Assembly: GCA_029255685.2 (NCBI GenBank)
Contig: CM055317.2
Location: 72,529,460-72,593,459, forward strand
DNA: 64,000 bases
Origin: Silene conica
Lineage: Eukaryota; Streptophyta; Magnoliopsida; Caryophyllales; Caryophyllaceae
Reading direction: 5' to 3'
Shown here: positions 33,822 through 45,518 of the stretch, in pieces
Layout of the letters: every line of letters starts with the position of its first letter
How positions within the stretch are numbered: the first letter of the stretch is position 1
Translations under genes and position numbers: made by a program
Notes under the pieces: model-generated
The model's input: the letters and a program-made list of their open reading frames with translations, nothing else
What the model was told of the DNA's origin: nothing
Databases searched by the model: none

Positions 33822-36800
33822 TTCCCCCGCAAGACGGACTGTCCGTCGTAAAGTCTGATCTTGGATAGGAGATCATGAAATCGTGGACGGGCCAGCGGCT
33901 TTGTGAGTATGTCGGCCAGCTGATCATTGCCGTTGATGTGGGCAACACGTATTGCCCCGTTTTGTACCTGCGTACGAACGAAGTGAAAAACAAGTGCGAC
34001 ATGTTTCATACGTGAATGGAAAACGGGATTAGTTGAATAGTGTGTTGCACTTAGATTGTCACAGTAAATGGCGGGTGAAGCGTTGCATTTAAGACCAAGT
34101 TCAGTGAGCATGGACTGTATCCAAATTAGTTCGGATGTAGCGTTTGCCACCGCACGAAATTCTGCCTCGTCGACGATAGAGCCACAGCTTGTTGCTTGCG
34201 TGAGGCCCAAGCAATTGGGTTTTTACCCAAGTAGACAATGTAACCGGATGTTGACACGTAGGTGTCTTTGTCACCGGCCCAGTCCGCATCGCTAAAAGCA
34301 TGTAGAGGAAGCGGAGTGTCATGGTGCAGCTGGAGACCGAGGTGTATGGTGCCATGTAAGTACCGAAGTAGGCGTTTTAATGCAGACCAGTGAGATGGTT
34401 TTGGGTGTTGCATGAATTGAGCAAGACGGTTGACCGTGTAAGAGATATCCGGACGAGTGAGTGATAAGTATTGTAGGGAACCAACGGTGGAACGATAGTC
34501 GGTGGGGTTACTTGTGGTAGATGTTGTATCGTGAGTGAGTGGTGGGTGAGTGACCATAGAGGTTGAGGATGGTTTACTCTCAAGCATATTATGTTTTTGT
34601 AGAAGGTCATGTTTATATTTGGTTTATGATAAGAGTAGACCCTTTTCATTTGGAGTAATCTCGACCCCTAGGAAATAAGACAAGTTACCGAGATCCTTTA
34701 ACGAGAATCGATGGGCAAAGTGACTGAGAAATGTTGTGTAAAAGGATTGAGACGGACCGATGACAAGTATGTCATCCACGTAGACTAAAACATACAAGGG
34801 TTGGGTAGACTTGTTTTAAATAAATCAAGACGGGTCAGCGAGTGAGACACGAAACCCAAAGGATATGAGATAATTCTTGAGTTCCGTGTACCAAGCTCGG
34901 GGTGCCTGTTTTAAACCATAGAGGGATTTGTTAAGGCGACATACATGAGTCGGGTATTTGTCATTGAGAAAACCCAGGGGTTGTGAAACGTAAACGGTTT
35001 CATGAAGAGACCCTTGTAAAAAGCATTGTTAAAATCCAATTGTCGGATGGACCATCCGTGCGAGAGTGCAAGAGAGAGTAAGAGACGAATAGTGACGGTT
35101 TTGACAACCGGACTGAAAGTATCCGAGTAGTCAACACCATATTGTTGTAAAAAACCTTTAGCGACCAAGCGTGCCTTATATTTTTGTATCGTATTGTCGG
35201 GGTTATATTTGACCAGAAAAACCCATTTGCATCCAATAACATTATGTGTATCTTGAACCGGACGAGAGACCAAGTATTATTTTTAATTAAAGCATTGTAT
35301 TCCTCAAGTATAGCATCATACCATTGCGGGTTTGCGAGGGCTTGTTTGGTGGTTTTGGGAAGGGATTGAGTGGTCGTGGTGATGGCGAGTTTGGCGTATT
35401 TAGGATTAGATTTGCGAATGTTATTAGAGAGGCGAGTAATAACCGTTCGGGTGGGGTTCGATTGCGTGGTAACGACAGGGGCAGTGGGGTTCGTTGGGGT
35501 CGGGACTGGGGATTCTGTCGTGATGGAGGAGGGTTCGAAGGGAGGTGGTTGGTGGGTAATGGAATCAGGGTGGGACGTAGGAGAGACTGGTGGTGCGGGA
35601 GGTTGAGGAGAAGGTGTAAGAGGGTTAAGATGTAACAACCCGACCCACCACGGTCGTAACACACCCCCCAATAAGATGGGAGGTAAGCCTTTGGGCCCAT
35701 TCTTTGTCCTCACTTAAGCCCAAAAGCACAAGGCCTTGTTACTAAGTGGTGGGTGGAAGTTATTATAAACATATCACAAGCCTCACATTCCACCAATGTG
35801 GGACAACTTTCCTCTCAAACTCTTTGGGTGTTACAAACTCCCCCACTTAAAGAACACAACGTCCTCGTTGTGCCTCAAACTTGACCACAACCAGGGCCAG
35901 AATCCTCCCCCACTAGGTGTGTGACCCGGGTACTCCCGGCCACAGGCTCACCACACGGTCGCAGGGTCGCTCTGATACCATTTGTAACAACCCGACCCAC
36001 CACGGTCGTAACACACCCCCAATAAGATGGGAGGTAAGCCTTTGGGCCCATTCTTTGTCCTCACTTAAGCCCAAAAGCACAAGGCCTTGTTACTAAGTGG
36101 TGGGTGGAAGTTATTATAAACATATCACAAGCCTCACATTCCACCAATGTGGGACAACTTTCCTCTCAAACTCTTTGGGTGTTACATAGGAGGGTTCGGG
36201 TTTGGAGGTATGGGCGAGGGCGATGGTGAGGCTGGAATGGTGGGTAGAACAACGAGTGAGGATGTGCACCAGTCGTCAATAGGAGGAGCTATTAGAGAGG
36301 TTGTTTGGGTAGCCAATCGTGCATATGGGAAGTCGTTTTCGACAAAGGTGACATGGCGAGAGATGTAGAGACGTTTGGTGGATGGATCGAGGCATAGATA
36401 AGCACTTTGTGACTGAGAATAGCCTAGGAAAACACAAGCAATGGATTTCGGTTCTAATTTATTTGACGTGTAAGGCTTTAGCCATGGATATCATAAACAA
36501 CCGAAAGCACGAAGTTTCATGTAATTGGGATTTGATTTGAATAGACGAAAATATGGGGATTCATTTTGAAGTGTCGGGATGGGTAATCTGTTGATTAAAT
36601 ATGCAGTAGTGATAAAAGCTTTAGGCCAGAAACTAGTTGGTAAATTGGCATGAGTAAGAAGTGAGAGACCGGTTTCAACAATATGCCGATGTCGTCGTTC
36701 GGCGTAACCGTTATGTTGGGGTGTGTGAGGAGGAGAGGTTAAATGACTTATTCCGTTTTGAAGAAGTGATGGAGTTATTTTGATGTATTCACCCCCATTG

Positions 36801-38504
36801 TCGGAAAACATCGTTAAGATGGGTTTGTTAAAATGTTTTTCACAAGGAGTTTGAATTGTCGAAATATGGTGATGGTGTCATACTTCTTTTTCATAGGGTA
36901 GAGCCATATATATTTTGTAAAGTGATCGACAAATAGGACATAATACTTGTAACCATCATAAGAAATAATAGGAGACGACCAAACATCCGAGAATATGAGA
37001 TCTAAGGGAGCATTAGACGTGAGGGTGGAGATATCAAATGGAAGTTTATGGCATTTATTAGTTTTGCAAGCATGACAGAAATGGATAAACTAAAAGCAGA
37101 AAACAATAAATTAAATGAGTTCTTAAGAAATGAAAAAACATGTGACGATGGATGTCCGAGGCGATGATGCCAAAGCAAGGCAAAGGACGGGGCAGGAGTG
37201 GCGATTAAGGCGTGAGGCGGAGACGGGTTCCAGGAGTAGATTCCACGATCAGTTTTGCCGTGGAGTATTATCCGGCCCGTTGAGATATCCTTAAAAAAGA
37301 AATGAGAAGAGGAGAATTCAATGAGAGCATTGTTATCAGCACAGAATTGAGAGACAGGGATAATGTTGCGAGAAATAGTCGGAACATGTAAAACATTTCG
37401 AAAGTAAAGAGTAGTAGAGTTAGAGGAGAGATTAAAAGAAGCTATGTTGTTGATTGGAAGAGAAGATCCGTCGCAAATGACAACGTCATCAGTACCGGTG
37501 TATGGGGCGTGGAGCGAGAGATTGGAAAGGTCATTTGTAAGATGATGAGTGGCACCGCTATCGACGAGCCACGAGCGAGGAGGAGAGGTGAAGGTGGTAG
37601 CGGTGTGAGCCTGAGGTCGGGGTGTGTACGACTTGTTAGGACGGACATACGGAGTAATGGTTACAGATGGGTGAGTTTTCTTAAAATTCCGGCAGTTGAG
37701 AAAGTTATGGCCTTTGTAGCCACAGTATTGGCATACGATGGTTTCTTTTGTGGTGTCAGAGGATTCGGGTTGGCGTGGTGAGTAGCGATTGGAGTTGTTA
37801 CGGTATTGGACAGCGAACGCGGATGTGGGAAGTGGTGTGGCGGTGAGGTTTTCGGGATTTTGTAGGTCATGATTGATTAGTTTTTTGTGGAGGGCGTCGA
37901 AGGAGATGAGAGTGTCACAGGCTTCGACGGTTTCACGAATGGCGCGGTAGCGATTTTTGTCAAGACCACGAAGAACTTTAGCGTTGATGTCCTCCGGGTC
38001 CATCAGTTTTCCTAGATTGGCGAGCTCTATGGTGCAGGTTTTTATTTGATGCATATAGTCGGTGACGGATTGTTCGGGTTTCTTGGTAATATTGTCGAGG
38101 CGTTGTTTGATTTACATTATGTGACCACGGGATGGATTGACAAAGGTGGTGGAGAGGGTTGTCAATGCCTCACGGGAAGTGGTGGACTCGGTGACAAGAG
38201 GGGATATGGTACTGTCGAGAGTACCGACTAAGGATACAAGGAGGAGACGGTCTTGGCGAGACCAGTTTGTGTAGGCTGGGTTCGTGGTGGTGCGGCCGTC
38301 GACGGTGGCTGTTTTGGGTGAGCATGGGTTTGAACCATCAAGGAAAGGGTATAGTGCTAGACCTTCCAAAAAGGAGCGGATTTGGAAGGACCATTGGACA
38401 TAATTTGTTGTGGTTAAGGTTTTGCATTGTCAAAGGTTGACAAAAATGATAGGTGAGTCGGGATGAGCATTGTTGGGTACTACAATAGCGTGGTGATTAG
38501 CCAT
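33800..38504 (-). pseudogene. Copia gag-pol polyprotein, disrupted (minus strand)
   Basis: The start is MANHHAIVVPNN at 38504. An in-frame stop follows about 24 codons later, and another after VNPSRGHIM near 38112. Gag continues with NYVQWSFQIRSFLEG and a CCHC knuckle (CQYCGYKGHNFLNC) near 37710. The protease motif is WLVDSGATHHLTN and the pre-integrase motif is LLWHHRLGHPS. Integrase remains include MFSDNGGEY and TPQHNGYAERRHRH (36491-36811). After the TRIM come RT ([25 protein letters not shown] at 34911-35273; YVDDILV near 34760-34780) and RNase H (AEFRAVANATSELIW, DQLADILTKPLARPR) ending at 33797-33799. Several stops and frameshifts separate the parts, so it is not functional. Confidence 0.9.
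35631..36186 (-). mobile_element. TRIM retrotransposon inserted in the copia element
   Basis: LTRs at 35631-35835 (205 bp) and 35983-36186 (204 bp) start tgtaacaacccgacccacc and end gggtgttaca on the plus strand. By eye they differ by one C in a C run. On the minus strand tggtatcagagc (35969-35980) lies two bases inside the 5' LTR as the tRNA-Met primer site, and gtgggggagtt adjoins the 3' LTR as polypurine tract. The interior is 147 bp, non-coding. The flanking 5-mers taaga and tagga differ at one base. The near-identity of the LTRs indicates a young insertion. Confidence 0.92.
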
Positions 38505-38554
38505 GAGGAAGACAAAGTTTTTCGAAGAAAAATTGTACTAGCTCTATGATACCA

Positions 38555-38568
38555 TATAAGAGTTTGTA
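38555..38568 (-). repeat. First 14 bp of the split right copia LTR
   Basis: tataagagtttgta is identical to the start of the left LTR. The Helitron begins at the next base, between A and T as Helitrons do. The rest of this LTR resumes at 44027. Confidence 0.88.
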
Positions 38569-38709
38569 TCATTATTCATTATTACTATTAAAGCAAAATG
38601 TATTTTAGCTGACGTGGCGCAATATCGTTTCAGCGTTTAATATTTCTCGCCCTCACATTCACCCTCACGAATTTATGTTTCGTAAACCAATCATGATGTC
38701 TGATTTATG

Positions 38710-39060
38710 CCACATCATATATTCTATGATTTATTTAATAATTAAATTGAATAAAAAACAAAATATTCCATTTTTCCATAAAAAACGTGTAGCATCTAAT
38801 ATATTTATTCAGTATATTAAATATGCTAAATTGATTCCATATTATCTTAAGGCATATTCCATAAATCATATATTCTATGATTTATTTAATAATTAAATCG
38901 AATAAAAAACAAAATATTCCATTTTTCCATAAAAATGTGTAGCATCTAATATATTTATTCAATATATTAAATATGCTAAATTGATTCCATATTATCTTAA
39001 GCCATATTCCATAAATCATGTATTCTATGATTTATTTAATAACAAAATCGAATAAAAAAA
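38710..39060. repeat. Tandem repeat inside the Helitron, period about 150 bp
   Basis: catatattctatgatttatt recurs at about 38716, 38868 and 39018 with the intervening sequence (aaatattccatttttcca, agcatctaatatatttattc) conserved, giving roughly 2.3 copies. Confidence 0.8.
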
Positions 39061-39469
39061 ATATTCTATAAATGATAAAATCGTCTACTAATAATTTAAT
39101 TCTGATAACCGTCAATAAAAATCAATCGTGTAGGCCGAGTTATTATCTAATTATCTAATGAAGATTCGCAATTTGTTTTGAATCGGTTTGTTAATAGGAC
39201 TAAATCAATTGTAAAAAATATTCTATAAATGAAAAAATCGTGTACTTCATATCTATGAATTATTCCATATTAAATATGCTAATTTGATTGTGATATGGCA
39301 AGTCAATATTCCAACCGCAGAAAAAACATGTAGCATATACTAAATATTCTATCAGAATCGTTTACCATATACTAATCCTAAATATATCCATGCAATATTC
39401 CATAAATATTCTACCAATAATATCGTATACCATAAAATATTCAACAAGTATTTTAAATAGTACATTGAA

Positions 39470-39841
39470 TACCCTTGGCGCACATATTTCGAGCTTTTGC
39501 TTCCTTGAAGACCTTCACAAAGGAATTAAAATGGCGGGAATTGGCAAGGGATTTGAGAACCAATTGTACGATGTTGATGAATGTGAGAAATTTGGTTGTT
39601 GAGCTGCCCAATTGAAGAAACCGAGGGATAAAGATGGATGATGGAGAGGATACGGGTCAATGACTCGGGTAACGAGTGATGGGGTTAATGAGTCACGACA
39701 ACCGAGTTGGTGGAGCGTTCGCTCGAGTGAGGCAGTCCATGTTCCGTGTTGTGTCGGGCTTTTCGTTACGCTAAGCAGTGCTTGGCTGATTAATGTAGGG
39801 AGTTCTCTCGCCGGAGGTCTCATGTGGAGGTGGTAAATCAA
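39470..39841 (-). pseudogene. Captured fragment of a PPR-protein gene
   Basis: The minus-strand frame reads MRPPARELPTLISQAL, LERTLHQLGCRDSLTPSL, LSLGFFNWAAQQPNFSHSS. This is the characteristic N-terminal region of plant pentatricopeptide-repeat proteins. The frame then slips, and the next frame continues KSLANSRHFNSFVKVFKEAK, which fits the same protein. Only about 120 residues before the repeats are present, with no stop-free continuation. It lies inside a Helitron, so capture is the simple explanation. The parent gene is not in this window. Confidence 0.75.
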
Positions 39842-39925
39842 TTGAGCCGCAAAATGATCAACTGAATTTCAAATCCTAACTAACCTTTTTTATAATACGG
39901 GTACTCCTTAACCCATTGTAAAACC

Positions 39926-41166
39926 TGTTGGGAAATGTGTCCTCAACAATAGTGCGATCACGAAATTAAATCTCATGACGAGAATGCGCAAGGGATGATA
40001 CGAAATTATATAGTCAACTGACCAACATTAATCGGTAATGATTGGCTAGCTAGAGTTTAACATTACTGTCGTATGACGGTGGTGGTCAGTTGATCCCTTT
40101 AGGTCACACCTATAGGACAATTCCCTTAATTGATATAATGATCAACTGTATATGATACGAGTTGATCAAATTCCTTAAAACTTATATATCGAGAATATTA
40201 GAGGTAAAATCTTAATGTAAGATTTGTATTTGAAATTGAAACGTATCAATTGTCAATTGTTAAAAGATATTTATGAAATATCGTAATTAGAATGAATCGG
40301 GTTGTATATTATTACAAGTATTGTAAATTGTAATGACGATTATTGAAATGACCATTTTATACATTAGTAATTATGAATTACTAGTTAATTTGCTAAATAT
40401 GATTTATTAATTTACAAATGATATTTATTTGATAAATATGAATTTTAAATTAAAACAATTATTTTATGGTGTGAGATGTTGGCATTTCACACATAAGATT
40501 ACAATTGTACAAAATGACAATTATAAAATGGAAGTCCATTTTATGAAATGGTGGTACCGGTTTTGGTGGTGGCAATTAAAGGATGTTTGTATTTTAAGAA
40601 CATGTAAAAACATGTTCCTTGAGAACATTGCCTTGAGCCAACCTATGTGTTTTTGGTAAGACAAAAAGCAATATTTGGTGCTCCCCATGTGGGTTCACGA
40701 CAACCACACCAAAACCACACCAAAACACAACAAAATGTTTAGTGTTCTATACTACAAGTTATTCATTCTTATCTTAAGTTTTTCTTGTGTGAGAAAACTA
40801 AAAAATCCTCTCTAATATTCATAAGATAATATTCATATAATAGAGATTATATAGTAATACTATAATTGTTCTAGTATTGTATTAGTTATTCTAATAATAT
40901 TAGACTAAGTTTAAGGAAACCGATTTTTGTACCTAGCTCGTGTAAGACTCGGTTTAAGGGGTTGTTTTGGGTGCATCACAAAGGAGGTAATCTACCTTGA
41001 TTACTCGGTTTGGAGGATCATCCTTGCATGAGGTTCGTCGGATTGTAAGAACTCGACACCTTATTTCCGCATTTTGTACTAGCATGCATAAGATCTAAAA
41101 TCAATAATTAATATGTTAATTAAAATTTATTTAGTATGACTAAAATTATTAGGATACGAGATTGTT
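39926..41166 (+). mobile_element. Probable solo LTR of a long copia family
   Basis: It starts tgttgggaaatgtgtcctca, a start common in large plant copia LTRs, and is bounded by identical 5-mers aaacc (39921-39925, 41167-41171). Length 1241 bp. No internal domain follows, so it would be a solo LTR nested in the Helitron. The right end (cgagattgtt) lacks the usual CA, so that boundary rests on the target repeat only. Confidence 0.5.
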
Positions 41167-41227
41167 AAACCTATCAAAACCGTCTCTAAATTACTTCTCT
41201 ATAAAAAACTTGATAATTAATTTTATA

Positions 41228-41337
41228 CTAGTGTAACACCCGTGAAAAATCACGGGGTTGTGTACACTTATTTTTAAAGATGACTATAAATAATTATATA
41301 ACCAATTCTAAATATTTGAACATGTGTACTTTTTAAA

Positions 41338-41396
<59 letters not shown>

Positions 41397-42439
41397 TATA
41401 TATACGGATTTTATAACAAAATTATAAAAAAAAAATCAAAATTAAGATAATTAAGTTCTATATACTAAGAAAATGAAAATTATGGTCAAGATTATGGTTA
41501 TATTAGTTGAATCAAATTGTTAGATTTATAAGACGAATAGTTAATAGATCGAATGAAAGAACAAATAAATTAAAATAAAAGATAAATTAACTTAAAAAAG
41601 GTTCTAATACAAATTAAAATAGAATACTGTATCAAATAAGGAAAATATAAGACAAATTTTAGACAAATAACCCTAATGTTTAGTTGAGTAAGTCTAACTC
41701 CATATTTGAGTTGACTAATAGCAAGATCTTTTGTCATGGTCATTTGAGTTGCGACTTGAGAATATTTCACAAATTTTGTTTTACAGGTTTAAAGATGCAA
41801 GATGAAGAGAAATGTATTAAAGTGTCGGGATTATAAGGAATAAAAAGATAGCTGCAACCGACAAAATTATGAGAAATTGGCAGTCTGTTAAATATTTCTC
41901 AAAATATTTTTCTCAAAATTCTGTTAAATATTTATAAATTTTAATAGCCAATTAAAATCTTATTTTCTCAAAATTCTGTTAAATATTTCTAGATTTTAAC
42001 AGCCATTATTTTAAAATCTTATTTTAAAGTAATATTGCAGCTATTAAAGATTCCGTGATTACGTGATTGAAGATTGGCAGGCTAAAATTACGTGATTATG
42101 TTAAAATTGGCAGCTATTAAAGATTGAAAGATATGTGACATATTGATTAAAAAAGAAATTTTAATATTACGAATCTTTGCTTAATTAATAGAAAAATCAC
42201 GCATGGAAAATCACGCATGAAAAAATCACGCAAGAAATCTTTCCTTATTAACATATTGGTTACGTGACATATTGATTAAAAAAAGAAATCTTAATATCAC
42301 GGTTGCTGACATGACTAATTTTAATTGGCCGAGAAAAACTGAAATTGTGAGAGTGAATGAGAGGGCTTGAAATGTGGTTTTCTGAAACCACATTGCGCCA
42401 CGTCAGCGATTTTACCTAATTCTTTAATATATATAATGA
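41228..42439 (-). mobile_element. Non-autonomous Helitron nested in the larger Helitron, opposite orientation
   Basis: On the minus strand it starts TCATTATATATATTAAAG with gctgacgtggcgcaat shortly after, and ends with hairpin ccgtgatttttcacgg, then tgttaca and CTAG. The flanks are A before TC and T after CTAG. It contains (TA)n at about 41341-41391 and no coding sequence. Its 3' end faces that of the host Helitron, so the pair looks like 40-bp terminal inverted repeats. Confidence 0.8.
41341..41391. repeat. TA microsatellite
   Basis: About 50 bp of (AT)n inside the nested Helitron. Confidence 0.95.
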
Positions 42440-43085
42440 TGGTAATTACGTAAAATGGCATACAATTGACTTTAAAATTCACTTAAAATCATTTTAAATA
42501 AAAGTTTTTGATATTTTTTACTTTTTTCATTAAGATGGTGGTGAGTTCTATATTAAGCTTTCGCATCTGTTTGCTTTTATGTGATCTCCATTCAAAATCA
42601 GACCCTTTTTTAACCTAAAAAAATAGAATAATCATCATAAAATAGCTCAAATGCTTATATTTTTACCCAATTAAAAAGTACTCACTTCGTATAATACAAT
42701 ATCATCCCATGACAATGTTTATTTTTGTTATTCGTTCCAATACTAACTTTTCCTGCAGTTACTCGGTTGCATTGTCATTACTCATTAGCGGTAAATTTTA
42801 AAGCAACTAGCGACTCTCAAAAATGAAAAGTTTGATTTAATGTTCTCCGAAAAAATTCAAATTTTTATCAACGCGTTGCTTATTCTTTCCCTGCTAAAAA
42901 AATCGCCCTCACAACTGCAAATCCCATCTCTAGCACTGAGTTTTGTCATTAGGTTATTTTGTTGCTAATTTCCAACAAAGCGTTTTGCTTGCCACGGACA
43001 CTATCCGTCACAAGTTAAAGACGGATAATGTTCTCTCACTATAAGGCAAGTGGAAGGAATAGACTAATTGCGGGGTCAGAGAACT

Positions 43086-43594
43086 TTACTCTATAGAGTT
43101 TCTTAACTCAATCAGATGTTCCGGTTTACCCAATCACAGCTTAAAACTGAAAGTTGAAGCTATAGTGATACTTTTAAGAAACGTTGACCAAGCAAATGGT
43201 GGGTTGTGCAATGGCACCCAAATGGAGGTAAAGCAACTAGGAAATCGCGTTATTAGTGCAACCGTTATTTCTGGCAGCCATATCGGAAGCAATGTCTATA
43301 TTCCCCGCATCACCTTGACTCCTTCCGATCAAACCAGGTTCCCAATTAAGTTTGAAAGAAGACAGTTTCCTTTAGCAGTTTGCTTTTCTATGACTATAAC
43401 AAAAGTCAGGGTCAATCTCTATCCCGTGTTGGACTTTATCTTCCTAGACCAGTCTTTACCCATGGTCAATTGTACATTGCTATATCTAGGGTTACGAGTA
43501 AGAAAGGTCTAAAAGTGTTACTTCTTGATGAAGAAGGGGGAATGACTAATACAACAACGTGTGTTGTTTACAAGGAGGTTTTCGAGAAACTGTA
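43086..43594 (+). pseudogene. Helitron helicase C-terminal fragment (PIF1-like)
   Basis: The frame EFLNSIRCSGLPNHSLKLKV, LLRNVDQANGGLCNGTQM and IPRITLTPSD matches the C-terminal helicase part of plant Helitron Rep-helicases. A one-base frameshift near 43395-43400 moves the end into another frame, KSQGQSLSRVGLYLPRPVF, HGQLYIAISRVTSKKGLKVL, finishing at TAA 43592-43594. KSQGQS and the YIAISRVT motif are SF1 helicase motifs V and VI. The N-terminal Rep and Walker motifs are absent. Confidence 0.85.
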
Positions 43595-44008
43595 ATTTTC
43601 GTCCTACATTATCGAATTTTAATACACCCATTTAATTTAGATTTCTACCTGATTAGTTATTTTCATCATCATATTTGTCCGTCAACTTAAGTTCTGTCAC
43701 CAATTCATCACAAGACAATAACTTTCCAAATTACTCATTATTAATTATTTAATCTTTTTTTTAATCGTTTATTTTTTTCTTATATACCTTATTCATTCAT
43801 GTTATCATAATTAATCCAAACATTTTCATCATTACTAACAGATATTCGAAAATTAGTGCACCAAGAAATTCACCTTTTGACCGAACATATCTTATATGCA
43901 AACATTCCCGTTAAAAATCAATTTGTTCGAATAAATAGAATTACTATATAATGAAATGAATTTACCTTTGTCGTCTTTAAAAGTAAGTGTACACAACCTC
44001 ATGATTTT

Positions 44009-44112
44009 TCACGGGTGTTACACTAGTTTGTATTGAAAACTATTGTCTTATTCATTAGGTTCACGGGTGTTACACTAGTTTGTGTTGAAAACTATTGTCT
44101 TATTCATTAGGT
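44009..44112 (+). repeat. 52-bp tandem duplication of Helitron 3' end plus LTR flank
   Basis: 44009-44060 and 44061-44112 are the same 52 bp with one difference: the last 18 bp of the Helitron (tcacgggtgttacactag) followed by 34 bp of the host copia LTR (tttgtattgaaaactattg onward). There are therefore two CTAG termini in a row. Confidence 0.9.
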
Positions 44113-44288
44113 AAGAGAGATTATATACAAAACTAAGAGCTAATCTAGTCCTAGAAGATGGCAACAATCTACTGTATTCTAGGAAAGAATCAAGAGATAT
44201 TCTAGTATGGAATATTTATTACATAAAAAAGTCAATAACAGAAAGATTATATTCCTTTGAAGATTAGCATTGATTTTGTTCCTTAATA
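44027..44288 (-). repeat. Remainder of the split right copia LTR
   Basis: It resumes the LTR after the Helitron (with the 52-bp duplication inside) and ends gttccttaata, followed by the target duplication attta. The direct counterpart is 33614-33821. Confidence 0.88.
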
Positions 44289-44293
44289 ATTTA

Positions 44294-45518
44294 CACATTT
44301 ACACTTGTATTATTATAATATATAAATTATGGTCTAAACCATACTATCAGTCTATCAATCTATCCTTTGGTCATTAGTTAAACAATTTTGTGTTTTTTAA
44401 GATATTGTGTACATTATGTGATTACATATATGCGCTTAATTTTAAATTTTATTGATGTTGTTAACAATTTTATCTAATAAGTCAATTATTTCTCGACAAT
44501 TCAAAATTGAGTGTATCTTTGTAATACGTTTAATTTCCATAAATCGATTCTAGTTGGTAATTTATATTATTTGGACCTACAATAATGATTTTCGACTACT
44601 TCTCAATTTTCCCCATCTCTTTGTCAATGAAAATAAAATTGCTTCATAATCCACAAGATGAACTTCTATTCAAAACCCTCAATGAAAGCACTACTCATTT
44701 CTTTTTCGTGACAAATACTTTTCACCACAAACTTGTAGTTTCTCATGTTATGTAAGTGGAAAAGCGGGTGGAAAAGAGCTTGTGAAATGTCAGAGGTTAT
44801 GAATTATAACCGTTAAAAAAGAGACCTATTATAATGAATAAGGCCCATTAGCAACATTTCTAGCCTTCCACATCTACTTGGGCCCAAACTTCACTAAATG
44901 AAAAATCTGAAAGTTTGTAGTGAGAAAAGCCCATGTTTACCGGAAAATTTCCATCGAACCTCCTTCAACTCACACAAAAACCATATCGACCACCGCACTC
45001 ACCATATCGGAGACCATAGATTCCGATTGTTGCTTATTTGATGCATTTTCCTACACACGTATAACAATATCTATTATTTTTAGATAACATCCCGTTAACA
45101 AAATTGTAAAAGTTGTCCATAATTAACCGTAAATCAAAGCCAAACAAAAACAGCCTCGAAAACAGAAAGATCTATTACATCAACTTTAGTTACGGTTCAA
45201 TCAACTTTTAACGTGACTATAACTTCAATTTACTTTAATAAATTTACGTTTCGGTTCAACAAACTCACCGTGAACCGTTTGCCCACTAAACGGCATCACG
45301 GTTAACCGTAGCGCCTGCGTAATCTTAAGACATTAACCAACAAAATCAAGAATAATATTGACAAATATTTTCCCATTTTGTGTTCTTACATATCCTAGGT
45401 TTTGTTTATTTGACTGACCATAGCCGCCTTACTACACTACACTTCTCGTCAAACCCCACAAAAACTCCATTAAAATTCATCAAATCTACACAAAAACTGA
45501 CCTTCAATTCCCCTTTTA
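44294..45518 (+). promoter_or_regulatory. Intergenic region and upstream region of the ProRS gene
   Basis: No gene is visible in about 1.2 kb. The segment 44940-45518 lies directly before the prolyl-tRNA synthetase start codon and should contain its promoter and 5' UTR. C- and A-rich tracts at 45430-45510 resemble a plant 5' leader. No element boundary could be defined. Confidence 0.35.

Larger units (their letters stand above)
38569..44026 (+). mobile_element. Helitron with captured PPR fragment and helicase remnant
   Basis: The 5' end is TCATTATTCATTATTAC, then tattaaagc and gctgacgtggcgcaat. The 3' end is tcacgggtgttaca followed by CTAG (44023-44026) and T. The stem of the 3' hairpin has decayed (ctcatga opposite tcacggg). 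Both ends belong to the same family as the nested minus-strand copy at 41228-42439. It carries a minus-strand PPR fragment, a probable solo LTR and a PIF1-type helicase tail about 430 bp before the 3' end, where it belongs in a Helitron. Without the later insertions the element is about 3 kb, so most of Rep/helicase is missing. Confidence 0.85.
33600..44288 (-). mobile_element. Ty1/copia element (minus strand) broken by a TRIM and a Helitron
   Basis: The left LTR at 33600-33821 and right LTR (38555-38568 plus 44027-44288) are flanked by the 5-bp duplication attta (33595-33599, 44289-44293). Read on the minus strand, the 5' LTR is followed by a primer site tggtatcatagagc. A polypurine tract (cttgcggggggaa) precedes the 3' LTR. 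Gag, protease, integrase, RT and RNase H follow in copia order on the minus strand. The internal part without insertions is about 4.2 kb. The TRIM at 35631-36186 and the Helitron at 38569-44026 are later insertions. Confidence 0.9.

Noticed and set aside
35324-35635. Gly/Arg-rich plus-strand frame
   Set aside because: It is the antisense shadow of the proline-rich linker in the minus-strand copia polyprotein.
41228-44026. DNA transposon with 40-bp TIRs around a helicase fragment
   Set aside because: Each end is a complete Helitron 3' terminus (hairpin plus CTAG), and a 5' TC end of the same family is found for both, so nested Helitrons explain it better.
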